Below are positions 7,844-17,758 of a stretch of 64,000 bases of DNA, piece after piece; within the stretch, counting starts at the first letter, position 1, and the number at the start of each line of letters is the position of its first letter. A program made the position numbers and the translations under genes. Below the pieces are notes generated by a model. It saw only the letters and a list, made by a program, of their open reading frames with translations. It ran no database searches and was not told the DNA's origin. The DNA is from Micrococcus porci (GTDB taxonomy: Bacteria > Actinomycetota > Actinomycetes > Actinomycetales > Micrococcaceae). The stretch is from contig NZ_CP083691.1 of assembly GCF_020097155.1 (NCBI RefSeq), positions 1,922,001 to 1,986,000 on the forward strand, in the 5' to 3' direction.

Positions 7844-7934
7844 GGTGCTCCTTGGCGGCGTGCGGACCGCGACGGCGGAGGCCGGCGCGGAAGGGGCCGC
7901 GGGCGCGGCCCCGGAGATCAGCGGTTCAGAGGGC

Positions 7935-8525
7935 TCAGCGGGTGAGTGCGATGGCGCCGCGTCCGCCGAGGTCTCTGCCGCGGCGGGCGTCTCCCCGGCG
8001 GCCCACTGGCGGCCGGCCGACGGGACGATGCTCTCGGTCCCCGTGGTCTCGGGCAAGTGGAGGCGGCCCCACGGGGACGACTCCGCGACGGCCCGCAGCT
8101 CCGCGGTGTCCGGCCCGGTGCGCGGCAGCCCCTGGGCCAGGGCGCTGTGGCCGGGCTCCTCGGCGGCCGGCCTGGACGTCGGCGGGCGTCTCGGCGTCGG
8201 CCCCGATGAAGACCTCCGGCGAACCGTCCCCCGCAGCGGGGACCGATGCCGCGCCGGGGGCGCCGGTCACGGAGCCGTCCGCGGTCGCGTCGCCCGGCAG
8301 GCCGACCGACGGGCGATCGACGGGGCCGTACACGTCCTCCACCGAGGGACGGTCCTGGGGCACCGGGGCCCCCGCCGTGCCGCCACGCAGGCGCGTGCGC
8401 GCGGCCGGGCTGATGGGATCGCGCCGCCCATGCTCCTCCGTGAGGGCCGCCTCCTCCTCGGCGAGGACGGCGCGCAGCAGCTCCTCGTCCGGGTCCGGGC
8501 GGTGGGACTCGTGGGGCGTTGTCAT
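7935..8525 (-). CDS. Hypothetical acidic protein between nadD and rsfS, probably frameshifted
   Basis: The ATG at 8525 overlaps the nadD stop (ATGA). Up to about residue 118 the frame has almost only G/C third bases ([20 protein letters not shown]...), then from about 8165 the third bases become random. In the frame shifted by one base the text [15 protein letters not shown]...[17 protein letters not shown]...GTESIV has G/C third bases throughout. A one-base difference in the GGCCGGCCGCC run near 8160-8175 would join the two. The intact product would be a disordered Ala/Pro/Glu-rich protein of about 190 residues; I recognise no family. It is either a true frameshift or a sequencing slip. Confidence 0.5.
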   Translation of the reverse strand: MTTPHESHRPDPDEELLRAVLAEEEAALTEEHGRRDPISPAARTRLRGGTAGAPVPQDRPSVEDVYGPVDRPSVGLPGDATADGSVTGAPGAASVPAAGDGSPEVFIGADAETPADVQAGRRGARPQRPGPGAAAHRAGHRGAAGRRGVVPVGPPPLARDHGDREHRPVGRPPVGRRGDARRGRDLGGRGAIALTR

Positions 8526-9199
8526 GGCCGGTCTCCCTCCGGGGTGTAGAGGTGGTGCTTGTTGATGTACTGCACGACGCCGTCCGGGACCAGGTACCAG
8601 ACGGGCCGGCCCCGCTCCACGCGGCGGCGGCAGTCCGTGGAGGAGATGGCCATCGCGGGGATCTCCATGAGGGAGATGTCCTCGCTCAGCCCGTAGTCCT
8701 CCAGCTGGTAGCCGGGCCGGGTGACGCCCACGAAGTGCGCCAGGTCCCAGAGCTCCTCGACGTCCTTCCACGTGAGGATCTGGTTCAGCGCGTCGGCGCC
8801 GGTGATGAAGAACAGCTCGGAGTCCGGGCGCTTCGCCCGGATGTCCCGCAGCGTGTCCACCGTGTAGGTGTTGCCCGGGCGCTCGATGTCCACGCGGGAC
8901 ACGGTGAAGCGCGGGTTGGACGCCGTGGCGATCACCGTCATGAGGTACCGGTGCTCGGCCGGGCTGACGCGTGTGTCCGACTTCTGCCAGGGCTGCCCGG
9001 TCGGGACGAAGACGACCTCGTCCAGGCCGAACTCCGCGGCGACCTCGCTCGCGGCGACGAGGTGCCCGTGGTGGATGGGGTCGAAGGTGCCGCCCATGAC
9101 GCCCAGCCGGTGACGGCGGGACGTGGGGGGCGGGGCGGGGTCGCGGGTGGCGGACGTCATCGACGGCGCGTCAGGACGCGGGGTCGGCCGTGGGGGCAC
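8522..9199 (-). CDS. nadD: Nicotinate-nucleotide adenylyltransferase NadD
   Basis: 225 residues from GTG 9199, or 212 from the ATG at 9160. NadD joins nicotinate mononucleotide and ATP to form deamido-NAD in NAD synthesis. The nucleotidyltransferase signature [15 protein letters not shown] (HxGH) is at residues 33-47 and [10 protein letters not shown], the variant of the ISSTxIR motif, is near residue 190. GGGAAGG lies just before the GTG, which favours the longer start, while the conserved fold begins only at residue 30. The stop overlaps the next gene. The order proA, small membrane protein, nadD, rsfS is usual for Micrococcales. Confidence 0.92.
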   Translation of the reverse strand: MPPRPTPRPDAPSMTSATRDPAPPPTSRRHRLGVMGGTFDPIHHGHLVAASEVAAEFGLDEVVFVPTGQPWQKSDTRVSPAEHRYLMTVIATASNPRFTVSRVDIERPGNTYTVDTLRDIRAKRPDSELFFITGADALNQILTWKDVEELWDLAHFVGVTRPGYQLEDYGLSEDISLMEIPAMAISSTDCRRRVERGRPVWYLVPDGVVQYINKHHLYTPEGDRP

Positions 9200-9219
9200 G
9201 GCCCTTCCCGCGTGCGACG

Positions 9220-9447
9220 TCAGTGCCCGGCGCTGTGGGAGCCGGTGCCGTGGGTGCCGTGGTGCTGCACGGCGGTGGTGGGCTCGGCGTGGCGCAGGCC
9301 CACGGAGCGCATGGACAGGATCGCCAGGAGGCCCGCCATCAGGAGCAGGAACACGATGATGCCGAACCAGACCGGCGGGATCGGCAGCTCATTGACGACG
9401 TGGTGGCCCTCCTCGGCGGCGGCCAGGACCAGGGCGGAGTTCAGCAT
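9220..9447 (-). CDS. Small single-span membrane protein
   Basis: 75 residues with one strong hydrophobic segment ([21 protein letters not shown], about residues 24-44) and a histidine-rich tail. A clear GAGGAG lies 6 nt before the ATG. It sits between proA and nadD, where many actinobacteria have a similar small membrane protein of unknown function. No catalytic motif is present. Confidence 0.75.
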   Translation of the reverse strand: MLNSALVLAAAEEGHHVVNELPIPPVWFGIIVFLLLMAGLLAILSMRSVGLRHAEPTTAVQHHGTHGTGSHSAGH

Positions 9448-9548
9448 GGGGTGCTCCTCGGGGGCGTCGGTGCGGGGGCTGGGACGAGGTCCCGGCCCGT
9501 GGGCTCCCGGCCATCCTAGCCGGTGGGGGCCGCGGGCCGGGGCGTGCG

Positions 9549-10925
9549 TCAGCGGCGGACCTGCCCCGCGCCGCGCAGGACCCACTTGGTGGTGGTCAGC
9601 TCCTCGAGGCCCATGGGCCCCCGGGCGTGCATGCGCTGGGTGGAGATGCCCACCTCGGCGCCCAGGCCGAGCTGACCGCCGTCGGTGAAGCGCGTGGAGG
9701 CGTTGACGATCACGGCCGCGGCGTCCACCTCGGAGACCCAGCGGTCCGCGTTCGCGAGGTCGTTGGTGACGATGGCCTCGGTGTGGCCGGTGGACCAGCG
9801 GCGGACGTGCTCCATGGCCTCGTCGATGGAGTCCACGGTGCGCACGGCCATCTCCATGTCCAGGTACTCCCGGCCCCAGTCCTCGTCGGACGCGGCCTGC
9901 GGCTCCCGGGCGTCCTGGCCGCGGTCCGCCGGGGAGGGGAGCCGGGCGCGGGAGGCCTCGTCCACGTGGAGCAGGACCCCGGCGCGGGTGAGGGCGCGCA
10001 GCACCTCGCGGCCGGCGCGCTCGGCGTCCTTGTGCAGGAGCAGGGTCTCGGCCGCGTTGCACACGGACGTGCGGTGGGTCTTCGCGTTGAGCGCGATGTC
10101 CACGGCCATGTCCGCGGGTGCGCTCGCGTCGATGAACAGGTGCACGTTGCCCTCGCCCGTCTCGATGACCGGCACGCGGGCCTCGGCGACGACGCGCTGG
10201 ATCAGCTCGCGGCCGCCGCGCGGGATCAGCACGTCGACGGCGCCGCGCGTGGACATCAGCGCGGCCACGCCGGGGCGGCCGAGGTCGTCGATCCCCTGCA
10301 CCAGGTCGGACTCGAAGCCCTGGTCGCGCAGCGCCTCCCGCAGCACCTGGATGAGGACCGCGTTCGTGTGCTCCGCCGCGGAGCCGCCGCGCAGGAGGAC
10401 GGCGTTACCGGACTTCAGGGCGATGCCTGCGATGTCCACGGTGACGTTCGGGCGGGCCTCGTAGACGGCGCCCACCACGCCGAGCGGCACGCGCACCTGC
10501 TGCATGTGGATCCCGTTCGGCAGGTCCCCGCCGCGGACGACGGCGCCCACCGGATCCGGCAGGGAGGCCAGGTCCTCGAGGGCGACGGCCAGGGACTCGA
10601 GGCGGGGCTCGTCGAGGCGTAGGCGGTCCAGCATGGCGGCCGAGGTGCCGTTCTCCTCGCCGCGGGCGAGGTCCTCGGCGTTGGCCGCGAGGATCGACGC
10701 GGCGGCGGCGCGCACGGCGTCCGCCATGGAGCGCAGGAGGGCGTCCTTGCGCTCGCGCCCGGCCCGGGCCAGCTCGGGGGCGGCCGCTCGGGCACGCGCC
10801 GAGCGGGACCGCACCTCGGCCACGACGTCCGCACCCGGGCGCCCGTCCGCCGACGCCCCCTGTTCGGGGGTGGGCGTCTGCTGGACGCGCTCGGCGGGCT
10901 CGGTCTCGGTGTGCTCGGTGGTCAT
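9549..10925 (-). CDS. proA: Glutamate-5-semialdehyde dehydrogenase ProA
   Basis: 458 residues. ProA reduces gamma-glutamyl phosphate to glutamate semialdehyde with NADPH, the second step of proline synthesis. The aldehyde-dehydrogenase core is complete, with VPLGVVGAVYEARPNVTVD, GNAVLLRGGSAA and the catalytic-cysteine region KTHRTSVCNAAETLL; NASTRFTDGGQLGLGAEVGIS is near the end. A disordered 40-residue N-terminal extension precedes the fold. The ATG at 10925 was chosen because a TACAGT -10-like hexamer lies 6 bp before it, suggesting a leaderless transcript separate from proB, which ends 46 nt upstream. Confidence 0.93.
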   Translation of the reverse strand: MTTEHTETEPAERVQQTPTPEQGASADGRPGADVVAEVRSRSARARAAAPELARAGRERKDALLRSMADAVRAAAASILAANAEDLARGEENGTSAAMLDRLRLDEPRLESLAVALEDLASLPDPVGAVVRGGDLPNGIHMQQVRVPLGVVGAVYEARPNVTVDIAGIALKSGNAVLLRGGSAAEHTNAVLIQVLREALRDQGFESDLVQGIDDLGRPGVAALMSTRGAVDVLIPRGGRELIQRVVAEARVPVIETGEGNVHLFIDASAPADMAVDIALNAKTHRTSVCNAAETLLLHKDAERAGREVLRALTRAGVLLHVDEASRARLPSPADRGQDAREPQAASDEDWGREYLDMEMAVRTVDSIDEAMEHVRRWSTGHTEAIVTNDLANADRWVSEVDAAAVIVNASTRFTDGGQLGLGAEVGISTQRMHARGPMGLEELTTTKWVLRGAGQVRR

Positions 10926-10931
10926 CCCCCC

Positions 10932-10937
10932 ACTGTA
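10932..10937 (-). promoter_or_regulatory. Putative -10 element, leaderless proA
   Basis: TACAGT (TANNNT) is separated from the ATG by six G residues, so transcription would begin at or next to the start codon. No convincing -35 was seen. Confidence 0.4.
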
Positions 10938-10971
10938 GCCAGGCGGCGGCATCGACCCCAGGGGCATCCGC

Positions 10972-12186
10972 TCAGCGGAACGCCGAGTGCGTGGGCGCCA
11001 GCCGGACCCAGTCGTCCGCGTGGACGACCACGCCGTCGTAGCCGGCACCGATCTCCTCCTTCAGCTGGGCGGTCTGGCGCCCGAGCATCCGCGGCAGCTG
11101 CGACGAGGAATAGGCGGCCAGGCCGCGAGCCAGGACCGTCCCCTGCGCGTCGGCGATCTCCACCACGTCGCCCGCGGTGAAGTCGCCCTCCGCGGCCGTG
11201 ATGCCGGCCGCGAGGAGGGACCGGCCGCGGTCGATCGCCCCGGCCACCGCGCCGTCGTCGATGGTGAGGCGGCCCCGGACCTGCGCCGTGAGGCCCAGCC
11301 AGGCCGCGCGGGCGGTCCGGCGTCGCCCCGCCGCGGAGAACCAGGTGCCGACGTCCTCACCGTCGAGGGCGGCGGAGGCCAGCGCCGCCGAGGTGAGCAG
11401 CGTGGGGATGCCGGTCGTGGCGGCGATCCCGGCGGCGTCCACCTTGGTGACCATGCCGCCCGTGCCCACGCCGGCGCTGCCCGGGGTGCGCACGTCCACC
11501 CCGCCCAGGTCGGTCTCCGCCGTGACCGTGTCGATCCGCCGGGAGCCCGGCCGCGAGGGGTGCCCGGTGTAGAGCGCGTCGACGTCGGACAGCAGGACCA
11601 GCAGGTCGGCCTTCACGAGGTTCGCGGTCAGCGCCGCGAGGCGGTCGTTGTCGCCGAACCGGATCTCGCGCGTGGCCACGGCGTCGTTCTCGTTGACGAT
11701 CGGCAGCACGTCCAGCGTGAGCAGCCGCGCCAGCGCGCGGTGGGCGTTGATGTACTGGCCGCGGCGCATGAGCTCCTCGGCGGTGAGCAGCACCTGCGCC
11801 ACGGTGGTGTCGAACCGGGCGAACGACTGCGAGTAGTAGGCCACCAGTCGGTTCTGCCCCACCGCGGCGGCGGCCTGCTGCGTGGCGGTGTCCTTCGGGC
11901 GCCGGCTCAGCCCCAGCGCCGGGAAGCCGGCGGCGATGGCGCCGGAGGAGACCAGCACCACCTGCGTGCCGCGCCCGCGCAGCCGGGCCACCAGCTCGAC
12001 GAGCGCGTCGATCGCGTCCGTGTTCAGGCCCGTGCCCGTGGTCAGGGAGGACGAGCCCACCTTGATCACGACGCGGCGCGCGGCCCCGATGTCCGCGCGG
12101 GTGTGGACCGGGTTGGCCTTGGGGTCCTCCGCGCCGCGCGAGGACGGGGTGGCGTGGCGGTGCACGGTGCTCGGGCGGCGGGCCAT
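10972..12186 (-). CDS. proB: Glutamate 5-kinase ProB
   Basis: 404 residues. ProB phosphorylates glutamate in the first step of proline synthesis. The amino-acid kinase domain shows RVVIKVGSSSLT, LVSSGAIAAGFPALGL, PIVNENDAVAT, FGDNDRLAALTANLVKADLL and GTGGMVTKVDAA; a C-terminal PUA domain follows (about residues 300-400). The start codon shares one base with the obg stop (TGATG), so it is translationally coupled to obg. About 30 residues of disordered N-terminal extension precede the kinase fold. Feedback control by proline is expected from the family but not visible here. Confidence 0.94.
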   Translation of the reverse strand: MARRPSTVHRHATPSSRGAEDPKANPVHTRADIGAARRVVIKVGSSSLTTGTGLNTDAIDALVELVARLRGRGTQVVLVSSGAIAAGFPALGLSRRPKDTATQQAAAAVGQNRLVAYYSQSFARFDTTVAQVLLTAEELMRRGQYINAHRALARLLTLDVLPIVNENDAVATREIRFGDNDRLAALTANLVKADLLVLLSDVDALYTGHPSRPGSRRIDTVTAETDLGGVDVRTPGSAGVGTGGMVTKVDAAGIAATTGIPTLLTSAALASAALDGEDVGTWFSAAGRRRTARAAWLGLTAQVRGRLTIDDGAVAGAIDRGRSLLAAGITAAEGDFTAGDVVEIADAQGTVLARGLAAYSSSQLPRMLGRQTAQLKEEIGAGYDGVVVHADDWVRLAPTHSAFR

Positions 12187-13739
12187 CAGTCCAGCTCCTC
12201 CTCCTCCACGGGGTCGCCGGTCCAGAGCCCGGAGCGGCGCTCGGCCTCCATCTCCGCGCGGGTGGCCGCGCGGGCGGCGCGGCGCTGGTCCTGCTCGGCG
12301 CGCTTCTCCGCGCGCGTGGCGCGGGTGCGCTCCTCGAGGCGCAGGTCCGAGCCGCGCGGGCCGGCGAGCAGCTCGGCGCCCGCGGAGAGCGTGGGCTCCC
12401 AGTCGAAGACGACGCCCGTGGCGTCGTCGCCGATCACCACGGCGTCGCCGGGGCGGGCGCCCGCCTTGAACAGCGCGTCCTCGACGCCGGCGCGCTGCAG
12501 GCGGTCCGCCAGGTAGCCGATGGCCTCGTCGTTCTGGAAGTCCGTCTGCGCGACCCACTTCTCCGGCTTGTCGCCGCGGATCCGGAACAGCGGCTCCAGG
12601 TTCCGCTCCTCGCGGCGCACGGTGAAGTCGGCCTGGTCCCCGCGACGACGGCGCCGCGGCACCTCCACGACCGGAGCCTCCTCGGGCTCGGGCTCGCGTG
12701 CGCGCGCCTCCTCCACGAGGCCCGCCATGGCGAACTTCAGGGACTCGAGGCCGTCGTGGGCGAGGGCGGAGATGTCGAACACGCGCAGGCCGCGCTCCTC
12801 GAGCTGGGCGCGGACCAGGTCCGCCATCTCCCGGCCGTCCGGCAGGTCCGTCTTGTTCAGGGCGACCAGGCGGGGGCGCTCGTTCAGCGGCACGACGCCG
12901 GCCCCGCCCTGGGAGAAGACCGGCTCCACGGCATAGGCCTCGAGCTCGGCCTCGATGGCCTCGAAGTCCGAGAGGGGGTCCCGCTCCGGGTCCAGGGTGG
13001 CGCAGTCCAGCACGTGCACGAGCGCGGCGCAGCGCTCCACGTGGCGCAGGAACTCGAGGCCCAGGCCCTTGCCCTCGGAGGCCCCGGGGATGAGCCCGGG
13101 CACGTCCGCGACGGTGAAGCGCACGTCGCCGGCCTGGACGACCCCCAGGTTCGGGACGAGCGTGGTGAACGGGTAGTCGGCCACCTTCGGGCGGGCCGCC
13201 GAGATCGCCGCGATGAGCGAGGACTTGCCCGCCGAGGGGTAGCCCACGAGGGCGATGTCCGCGACGGACTTGACCTCGAGGATGAGCTCGCGCTCCTCAC
13301 CCGGCAGGCCGAGGAGTGCGAAGCCGGGCGCCTTGCGCTTCACGGAGGACAGCGCCGCGTTGCCGAGTCCGCCCTGGCCGCCGGCCGCGGCCACGAAGGA
13401 GGCCCCCTCCCCCACGAGGTCGGCCAGGATGTTGCCGTCCGCGTCCTTGACCACGGTGCCGGCCGGCACGGGCAGCACCACGTCCTCGCCGTGGCGGCCG
13501 GCGCGGTGGTCGCCCATGCCGGGCTGGCCGTTGTCCGCGCTGCGATGCGGGGCGTGGTGGTAGTTCAGCAGGGTGGTGGTCTGGTGGTCCACGACCAGGG
13601 TGATGTCCCCGCCGTTGCCGCCGTTGCCGCCATCGGGACCGCCGAGGGGCTTGAACTTCTCGCGCTTGACGGACACGCAGCCGTGCCCGCCGTTGCCGGC
13701 GGTGAGGTGCAGGACCACGCGGTCCACGAAGGCGGCCAT
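12186..13739 (-). CDS. obg: Obg/CgtA GTPase
   Basis: 517 residues. Obg binds the 50S subunit and couples guanine nucleotides to ribosome maturation and stress control. The glycine-rich Obg fold (residues 1-158), the G domain ([43 protein letters not shown]) and a C-terminal OCT domain (about 385-455, [22 protein letters not shown]) are in order. The tail after it is charged and probably disordered. GGAGTC precedes the ATG. It is followed without a gap by proB and preceded by rplU and rpmA, the conserved actinobacterial order. Confidence 0.95.
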   Translation of the reverse strand: MAAFVDRVVLHLTAGNGGHGCVSVKREKFKPLGGPDGGNGGNGGDITLVVDHQTTTLLNYHHAPHRSADNGQPGMGDHRAGRHGEDVVLPVPAGTVVKDADGNILADLVGEGASFVAAAGGQGGLGNAALSSVKRKAPGFALLGLPGEERELILEVKSVADIALVGYPSAGKSSLIAAISAARPKVADYPFTTLVPNLGVVQAGDVRFTVADVPGLIPGASEGKGLGLEFLRHVERCAALVHVLDCATLDPERDPLSDFEAIEAELEAYAVEPVFSQGGAGVVPLNERPRLVALNKTDLPDGREMADLVRAQLEERGLRVFDISALAHDGLESLKFAMAGLVEEARAREPEPEEAPVVEVPRRRRRGDQADFTVRREERNLEPLFRIRGDKPEKWVAQTDFQNDEAIGYLADRLQRAGVEDALFKAGARPGDAVVIGDDATGVVFDWEPTLSAGAELLAGPRGSDLRLEERTRATRAEKRAEQDQRRAARAATRAEMEAERRSGLWTGDPVEEEELD

Positions 13740-13788
13740 GGGGGACTCCTGACGGACGGGGCGGGGAGGGAGAAGGGTGGGACGACGA

Positions 13789-13830
13789 CGGCGGGGGCGG
13801 GTGCTGGAGTGCAGCGACCCGCCCCCGCCG
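13789..13830 (-). terminator. Hairpin between rpmA and obg
   Basis: A 14-bp stem CGGCGGGGGCGGGT/ACCCGCCCCCGCCG surrounds a 14-nt loop. It may end most rplU-rpmA transcripts and reduce read-through into obg; there is no T tract. Confidence 0.55.
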
Positions 13831-13899
13831 GGGCGTCATGCGGCGCGGGCCGCCTCCTGGACGGGGGCGGCGCCGGCGCTCATGCCGGGAGCGAGCAGG

Positions 13900-14157
13900 T
13901 CACTCGCCGGCGGCGACGATGTCCACGACCTTGCGGCCGCGGCGCTGGCCGAAGGACACGGTGCCCGCCGAGAGGGCGAACAGGGTGTCGTCCTTGCCGC
14001 GGCCCACGTTGCGGCCCGGGTGGAACTTGGTGCCGCGCTGGCGGATGAGGATCTCGCCGGCGTTGACGTCCTGGCCGCCGAAGCGCTTGACGCCGAGGTA
14101 CTGCGGGTTGGAGTCGCGGCCGTTCTTCGAGGAACTGCCGGCCTTCTTGTGTGCCAT
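13900..14157 (-). CDS. rpmA: 50S ribosomal protein L27
   Basis: 85 residues with the unprocessed N-terminus [16 protein letters not shown] that reaches the peptidyl-transferase centre, then [27 protein letters not shown] in typical form. The length is normal. There is no Firmicute-type cleavable leader. It follows rplU by 53 nt in the same transcript. Confidence 0.97.
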   Translation of the reverse strand: MAHKKAGSSSKNGRDSNPQYLGVKRFGGQDVNAGEILIRQRGTKFHPGRNVGRGKDDTLFALSAGTVSFGQRRGRKVVDIVAAGE

Positions 14158-14210
14158 TGCTGTTGCCTGTCTTTCTGGGAGCTGCGGGGTCTGCCGGTCG
14201 CGTCAGCGAC

Positions 14211-14516
14211 TCAGGCGATCCCGGTGATCTTGACCGTGGAGAGCTCCGAGCGGTGGCCCTGGCGCTTCTTGTAGCCGGTCTTGTTCTTGTACTTGACGAT
14301 GACGATCTTCTTGCCGCGGGAGTGGGAGACGACCTCGGCCGTCACCTTCACGTCGGCGGCGTCGGCGCCGGCCTTGACCTTGTCCCCGTCCACCAGCATC
14401 AGAGCGGGGAGCTCGACGGAGCCGCCCTCCTCAGCGGGGACGCGGTCAAGGGTAACGAGGTCACCGACGGAGACCTTCTCCTGGCGGCCGCCAGCGCGGA
14501 CAATCGCGTACACCAC
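14211..14516 (-). CDS. rplU: 50S ribosomal protein L21
   Basis: 101 residues: [19 protein letters not shown] at the start and [20 protein letters not shown] near the end, the standard bacterial L21 signature. It is the first gene of the rplU-rpmA unit and has a well-formed promoter about 140 nt upstream, leaving a leader of roughly 130 nt. Confidence 0.97.
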   Translation of the reverse strand: MVYAIVRAGGRQEKVSVGDLVTLDRVPAEEGGSVELPALMLVDGDKVKAGADAADVKVTAEVVSHSRGKKIVIVKYKNKTGYKKRQGHRSELSTVKITGIA

Positions 14517-14653
14517 TGTGGACTCACTTCTCTCGACGTTGCATGGTTACGTGTTCCGGTTCCACTCGCCCGCACCTCGACCGCTTCGCGTCCGGGTCCG
14601 GCGGGTCCCTCTCGGGGACATGCGGGAGCATGCGGGGTGAACACCGAGTGTCC

Positions 14654-14683
14654 ATCATACTCGGTGCCCCCACCGGGGGCCAA
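14654..14683 (-). promoter_or_regulatory. rplU-rpmA promoter with an overlapping palindrome
   Basis: TTGGCC (14678-14683), an 18-bp spacer and TATGAT (14654-14659) form one of the best sigma-70-like promoters in the window. The -10 sits inside an inverted repeat CACCGAGT/ACTCGGTG (14642-14666), which could bind a regulator or fold at the transcript start. Confidence 0.6.
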
Positions 14684-14697
14684 ACGCGGGCCCGTCG

Positions 14698-14733
14698 GCG
14701 CGTCGCCCCGCCGGCGCGGGCGGGGCGACGCGC
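14698..14733 (-). terminator. Terminator after rne
   Basis: A perfect 15-bp stem GCGCGTCGCCCCGCC with its complement around GGCGCG, starting 4 nt beyond the rne stop. Confidence 0.75.
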
Positions 14734-14737
14734 GGGC

Positions 14738-17700
14738 TCACTCCCCGCGGACGATGTCCGCGGCCTTGACGCCCACCCCGAGCATGACCGGGGCCGCGGT
14801 CTCCCCGGCCGGGGCCGCCTGCGCGGCCTGGGCGGTGAAGCGGCCGCCGCCGGCGGCGGCGCCCTCCTGCACCTGCACCGTGGCGCCGTCCGCGGACACC
14901 GCCCGGCGCGACCGCCGGCGGGGCGCGGCGGCGGCGGGCCCCTCCCCCGCCACCGGGGCCGGGGCGGGCTCCGGAGCCGCCGTCGGCGTGGCGGCCGGGG
15001 TCGCCGGCGAGCGCTGTGCCGCCGCGGCGGCGTCCTCGGCGCGCCGGTCGACGGCCGCCTCCAGGGCATCCATGCCGGAGGGACGCGGGGCACTCACACC
15101 GTCGCTGGTGGCCCGTCGGGAGCGTCGGCGACGCGGCACGGCCACCGGCTCGCCGTCGAAGGTGACCACGGCGGCGGGCTCCGGCGAGGCCGGGGCCTCC
15201 TCCGCGGCGAGGGCCTCCTCGGCCTCGGCCGCACCCGCCGGCTCCTCCGGGTCCTGCTCGGCCTCGACGGAGGCCTCCGGAGCGGACGCCGGCGCGCCGG
15301 AGCCCTGCGGGGACTCGGCGCGCCGGCCGCCCCGCCGACGGGACCGGCGGCGGCCGCCGGAACGACCGTCCTCGTCCGCCTCGGCCTGGGCGGCCGGAGC
15401 GTCCGACGCGGAGTCGGCGTCGGCGTCCTCCGTCGCGGTCTCGGCCGGGTCGGGCGCCCCGGCCTCCGCCGGCGCGGGCTCGCCGGCGGCCTCCGCGGGG
15501 TGCTCGGCCGGGGCGTCCTGCTCCTCCGCGCTCCGGGCCGCGTCGTCCCCACCGCGCCCGCGGCCGCGACGACGGCCCCGGCGCTTGCGGCGACGGCCGC
15601 CGGACTCGGACTCGCCCTGCTCCTCGGCGTCGCCCGCGGGAGACGGGCGCACCTCGTCCGCCGCCTCCTCCGGCGCGTCCTCGGCCCGCGGGGCGGCCTC
15701 CTCCGAGGGCTCCTCGTCCGCGGCCTTGCCGGAGGCCTTGGCGATGGACATCAGGGCGGTGCGCGCGGCGGCGGCGCGCTCGGCGCGCAGGCGCTCCTCC
15801 TCGGTGAGCTCCGCTGCGGTCGGCTCGGCGGGGCCGCCCTCGCCGGACTCGGTCCCGCGGCGGCGCTTGTTCCGCCGGCGGGCCTCCGGCTCGGCGCGGT
15901 GCTCGTGGCCCCACCTGTTCCGCTCCACGGGGGTGTCCTGGATGAGGATGCCGCGGCCCCCGCAGTGCTCGCAGACCTCGGAGAAGACCTCCACGAGGCC
16001 GGTGCCCATGCGCTTGCGGGTCATCTGGACCAGGCCGAGCGAGGTCACCTCGGCGACCTGGTGCTTGGTCCGGTCCCGGCCCAGGCACTCGACCAGGCGG
16101 CGCAGCACGAGGTCCTGGTTGGACTCCAGCACCATGTCGATGAAGTCGATGACGATGATGCCGCCGATGTCCCGCAGGCGCAGCTGGCGCACGACCTCCT
16201 CGGCCGCCTCCAGGTTGTTCTTGGTGACGGTCTCCTCGAGGTTGCCGCCGGAGCCGGTGAACTTCCCGGTGTTCACGTCCACCACGGTCATGGCCTCGGT
16301 GCGGTCGATCACCAGGGAGCCGCCCGAGGGCAGGTAGACCTTGCGCTCGAGGGCCTTGTGCAGCTGCTCGTCCACGCGGTGCGTGGCGTAGAGGTCCTCG
16401 CCGTCGTGGTCCTCCGGAACCCAGTGGTGCAGGCGGTCCAGCAGGTGCGGCGCCACGTAGGTCACATACGCCTCGATGCTGTCCCAGGTGGCCTCGCCCT
16501 GGACGAGCATGGCGGAGAAGTCCTCGTTGAAGACGTCGCGGACCGTCTTGATGGTCAGGTCCGGCTCGGCGTAGAGCAGCTCAGGGGCCAGCGTCTTCGT
16601 GGAGGACGCCTTCTCCTGGATGCCCTCCCACTGCACGCGCAGGCGGTTGATGTCGTTCTGCAGCTCCTGCTCCGAGGTGCCCTCGGCTGCGGTGCGCACG
16701 ATCACGCCGGCGTCCTGCGGCAGGTGGTCCTTGAGGATCTTCTTCAGGCGGGCGCGCTCCACGTCCGGCAGCTTGCGGGAGATGCCCGTCATGGTCCCGC
16801 CCGGCACGTACACGAGGTAGCGGCCCGGCAGGGAGATCTGGCTGGTCAGACGGGCGCCCTTGTGGCCGACCGGGTCCTTGGTCACCTGCACCAGGACGGT
16901 GTCGCCGGACTTCAGGGCGTTCTCGATCTTCTTGGCCTTGCCGTCCAGCTGGGCGGCGTCCCAGTCCACCTCGCCCGCGTAGAGCACGGCGTTGCGGCCG
17001 CGGCCGATGTCCACGAACGCGGCCTCCATGGACGGCAGCACGTTCTGCACCTTGCCAAGGTAGACGTTGCCGATCATCGAGTCCTGCGTGGTGTTGGAGA
17101 CGAAGTGCTCCGCGAGCACGCCGTCCTCCAGGACCGCGATCTGGATGCGGTGCTCGCGCTGGCGGACCAGCATCTTCCGATCCACCGACTCGCGGCGGGC
17201 CAGGAACTCGGCCTCCGTGATGACGGTGCGGCGACGCCCGCCCGAGCGGGACTCGCGGCGCCGCTGGCGCTTGGCCTCGAGGCGGGTGGAGCCCTTGACG
17301 CCCTGCACGGCCTCCGGGCCGGTGCTCAGGGCCCGGCGAGGGGCGCGCACGCGGGTGACGGTGTCCTCGGGGTCGCCGTCCTCGCCGCCGGCGAGCTCCA
17401 TGTCCACGGTGCCGCGGCGGCGACGGCGACGGCGACGCGAGACCGCGGGGCGGTCCTCGTCGTCCTCGTCGTCCGCGTGCGCGTCGTCGGCGGCGCCCTC
17501 CGGCACCGGGTCCGCGGCGGGGCGGCGCCGCCGGCGCTCCACCGTCTCCGCCTCGATCAGGGGCAGCAGCCCCTCCGGCACCGCGAAGGGGTTGGTGGGG
17601 TCGAACCGGACGTCCGGGGCGGCCGTGGCCTCGGCGGCCTCCCCCGCGGGGGACTCGGCGACCTCCGCCGCGGTCTCCTCCTCCGTCGCCTCCACGGGGG

Positions 17701-17758
17701 TCGTCGACCCCTCGGCCGTCTCGTGGGTGTCCTGCGTCGTGCTCTCGTCCGCCGCCAT
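14738..17758 (-). CDS. rne: Ribonuclease E/G family endoribonuclease
   Basis: 1006 residues. It cleaves AU-rich single-stranded RNA and organises mRNA decay and rRNA processing. An acidic, disordered N-terminus (about 1-250, with arginine-rich patches) is followed by the catalytic core: an S1 domain (NVYLGKVQNVLPSMEAAFVDIGRG), a 5' sensor/RNase H-like region, a DNase I-like site with VVDVNTGKFTG and IVIDFIDM, and the zinc-link CEHCGGRG. The C-terminal ~350 residues alternate acidic Ala/Glu runs with RRRR clusters, a likely scaffold. The ATG at 17758 was chosen because GGAGG lies 6 nt upstream. N-terminal extensions of this kind are usual in actinobacterial RNase E. Confidence 0.93.
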   Translation of the reverse strand: MAADESTTQDTHETAEGSTTPVEATEEETAAEVAESPAGEAAEATAAPDVRFDPTNPFAVPEGLLPLIEAETVERRRRRPAADPVPEGAADDAHADDEDDEDRPAVSRRRRRRRRGTVDMELAGGEDGDPEDTVTRVRAPRRALSTGPEAVQGVKGSTRLEAKRQRRRESRSGGRRRTVITEAEFLARRESVDRKMLVRQREHRIQIAVLEDGVLAEHFVSNTTQDSMIGNVYLGKVQNVLPSMEAAFVDIGRGRNAVLYAGEVDWDAAQLDGKAKKIENALKSGDTVLVQVTKDPVGHKGARLTSQISLPGRYLVYVPGGTMTGISRKLPDVERARLKKILKDHLPQDAGVIVRTAAEGTSEQELQNDINRLRVQWEGIQEKASSTKTLAPELLYAEPDLTIKTVRDVFNEDFSAMLVQGEATWDSIEAYVTYVAPHLLDRLHHWVPEDHDGEDLYATHRVDEQLHKALERKVYLPSGGSLVIDRTEAMTVVDVNTGKFTGSGGNLEETVTKNNLEAAEEVVRQLRLRDIGGIIVIDFIDMVLESNQDLVLRRLVECLGRDRTKHQVAEVTSLGLVQMTRKRMGTGLVEVFSEVCEHCGGRGILIQDTPVERNRWGHEHRAEPEARRRNKRRRGTESGEGGPAEPTAAELTEEERLRAERAAAARTALMSIAKASGKAADEEPSEEAAPRAEDAPEEAADEVRPSPAGDAEEQGESESGGRRRKRRGRRRGRGRGGDDAARSAEEQDAPAEHPAEAAGEPAPAEAGAPDPAETATEDADADSASDAPAAQAEADEDGRSGGRRRSRRRGGRRAESPQGSGAPASAPEASVEAEQDPEEPAGAAEAEEALAAEEAPASPEPAAVVTFDGEPVAVPRRRRSRRATSDGVSAPRPSGMDALEAAVDRRAEDAAAAAQRSPATPAATPTAAPEPAPAPVAGEGPAAAAPRRRSRRAVSADGATVQVQEGAAAGGGRFTAQAAQAAPAGETAAPVMLGVGVKAADIVRGE

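Noticed and set aside
7844..8056. N-terminal extension of RsfS from the ATG at 8056
   Set aside because: The extension is the tail of the frameshifted neighbour, and a strong ribosome-binding site precedes the GTG at 7843.
14900..15700. Repeated GC-rich segments in rne as a possible CRISPR or tandem repeat
   Set aside because: They are irregular Ala/Glu/Arg codon runs of the disordered tail with no fixed period.
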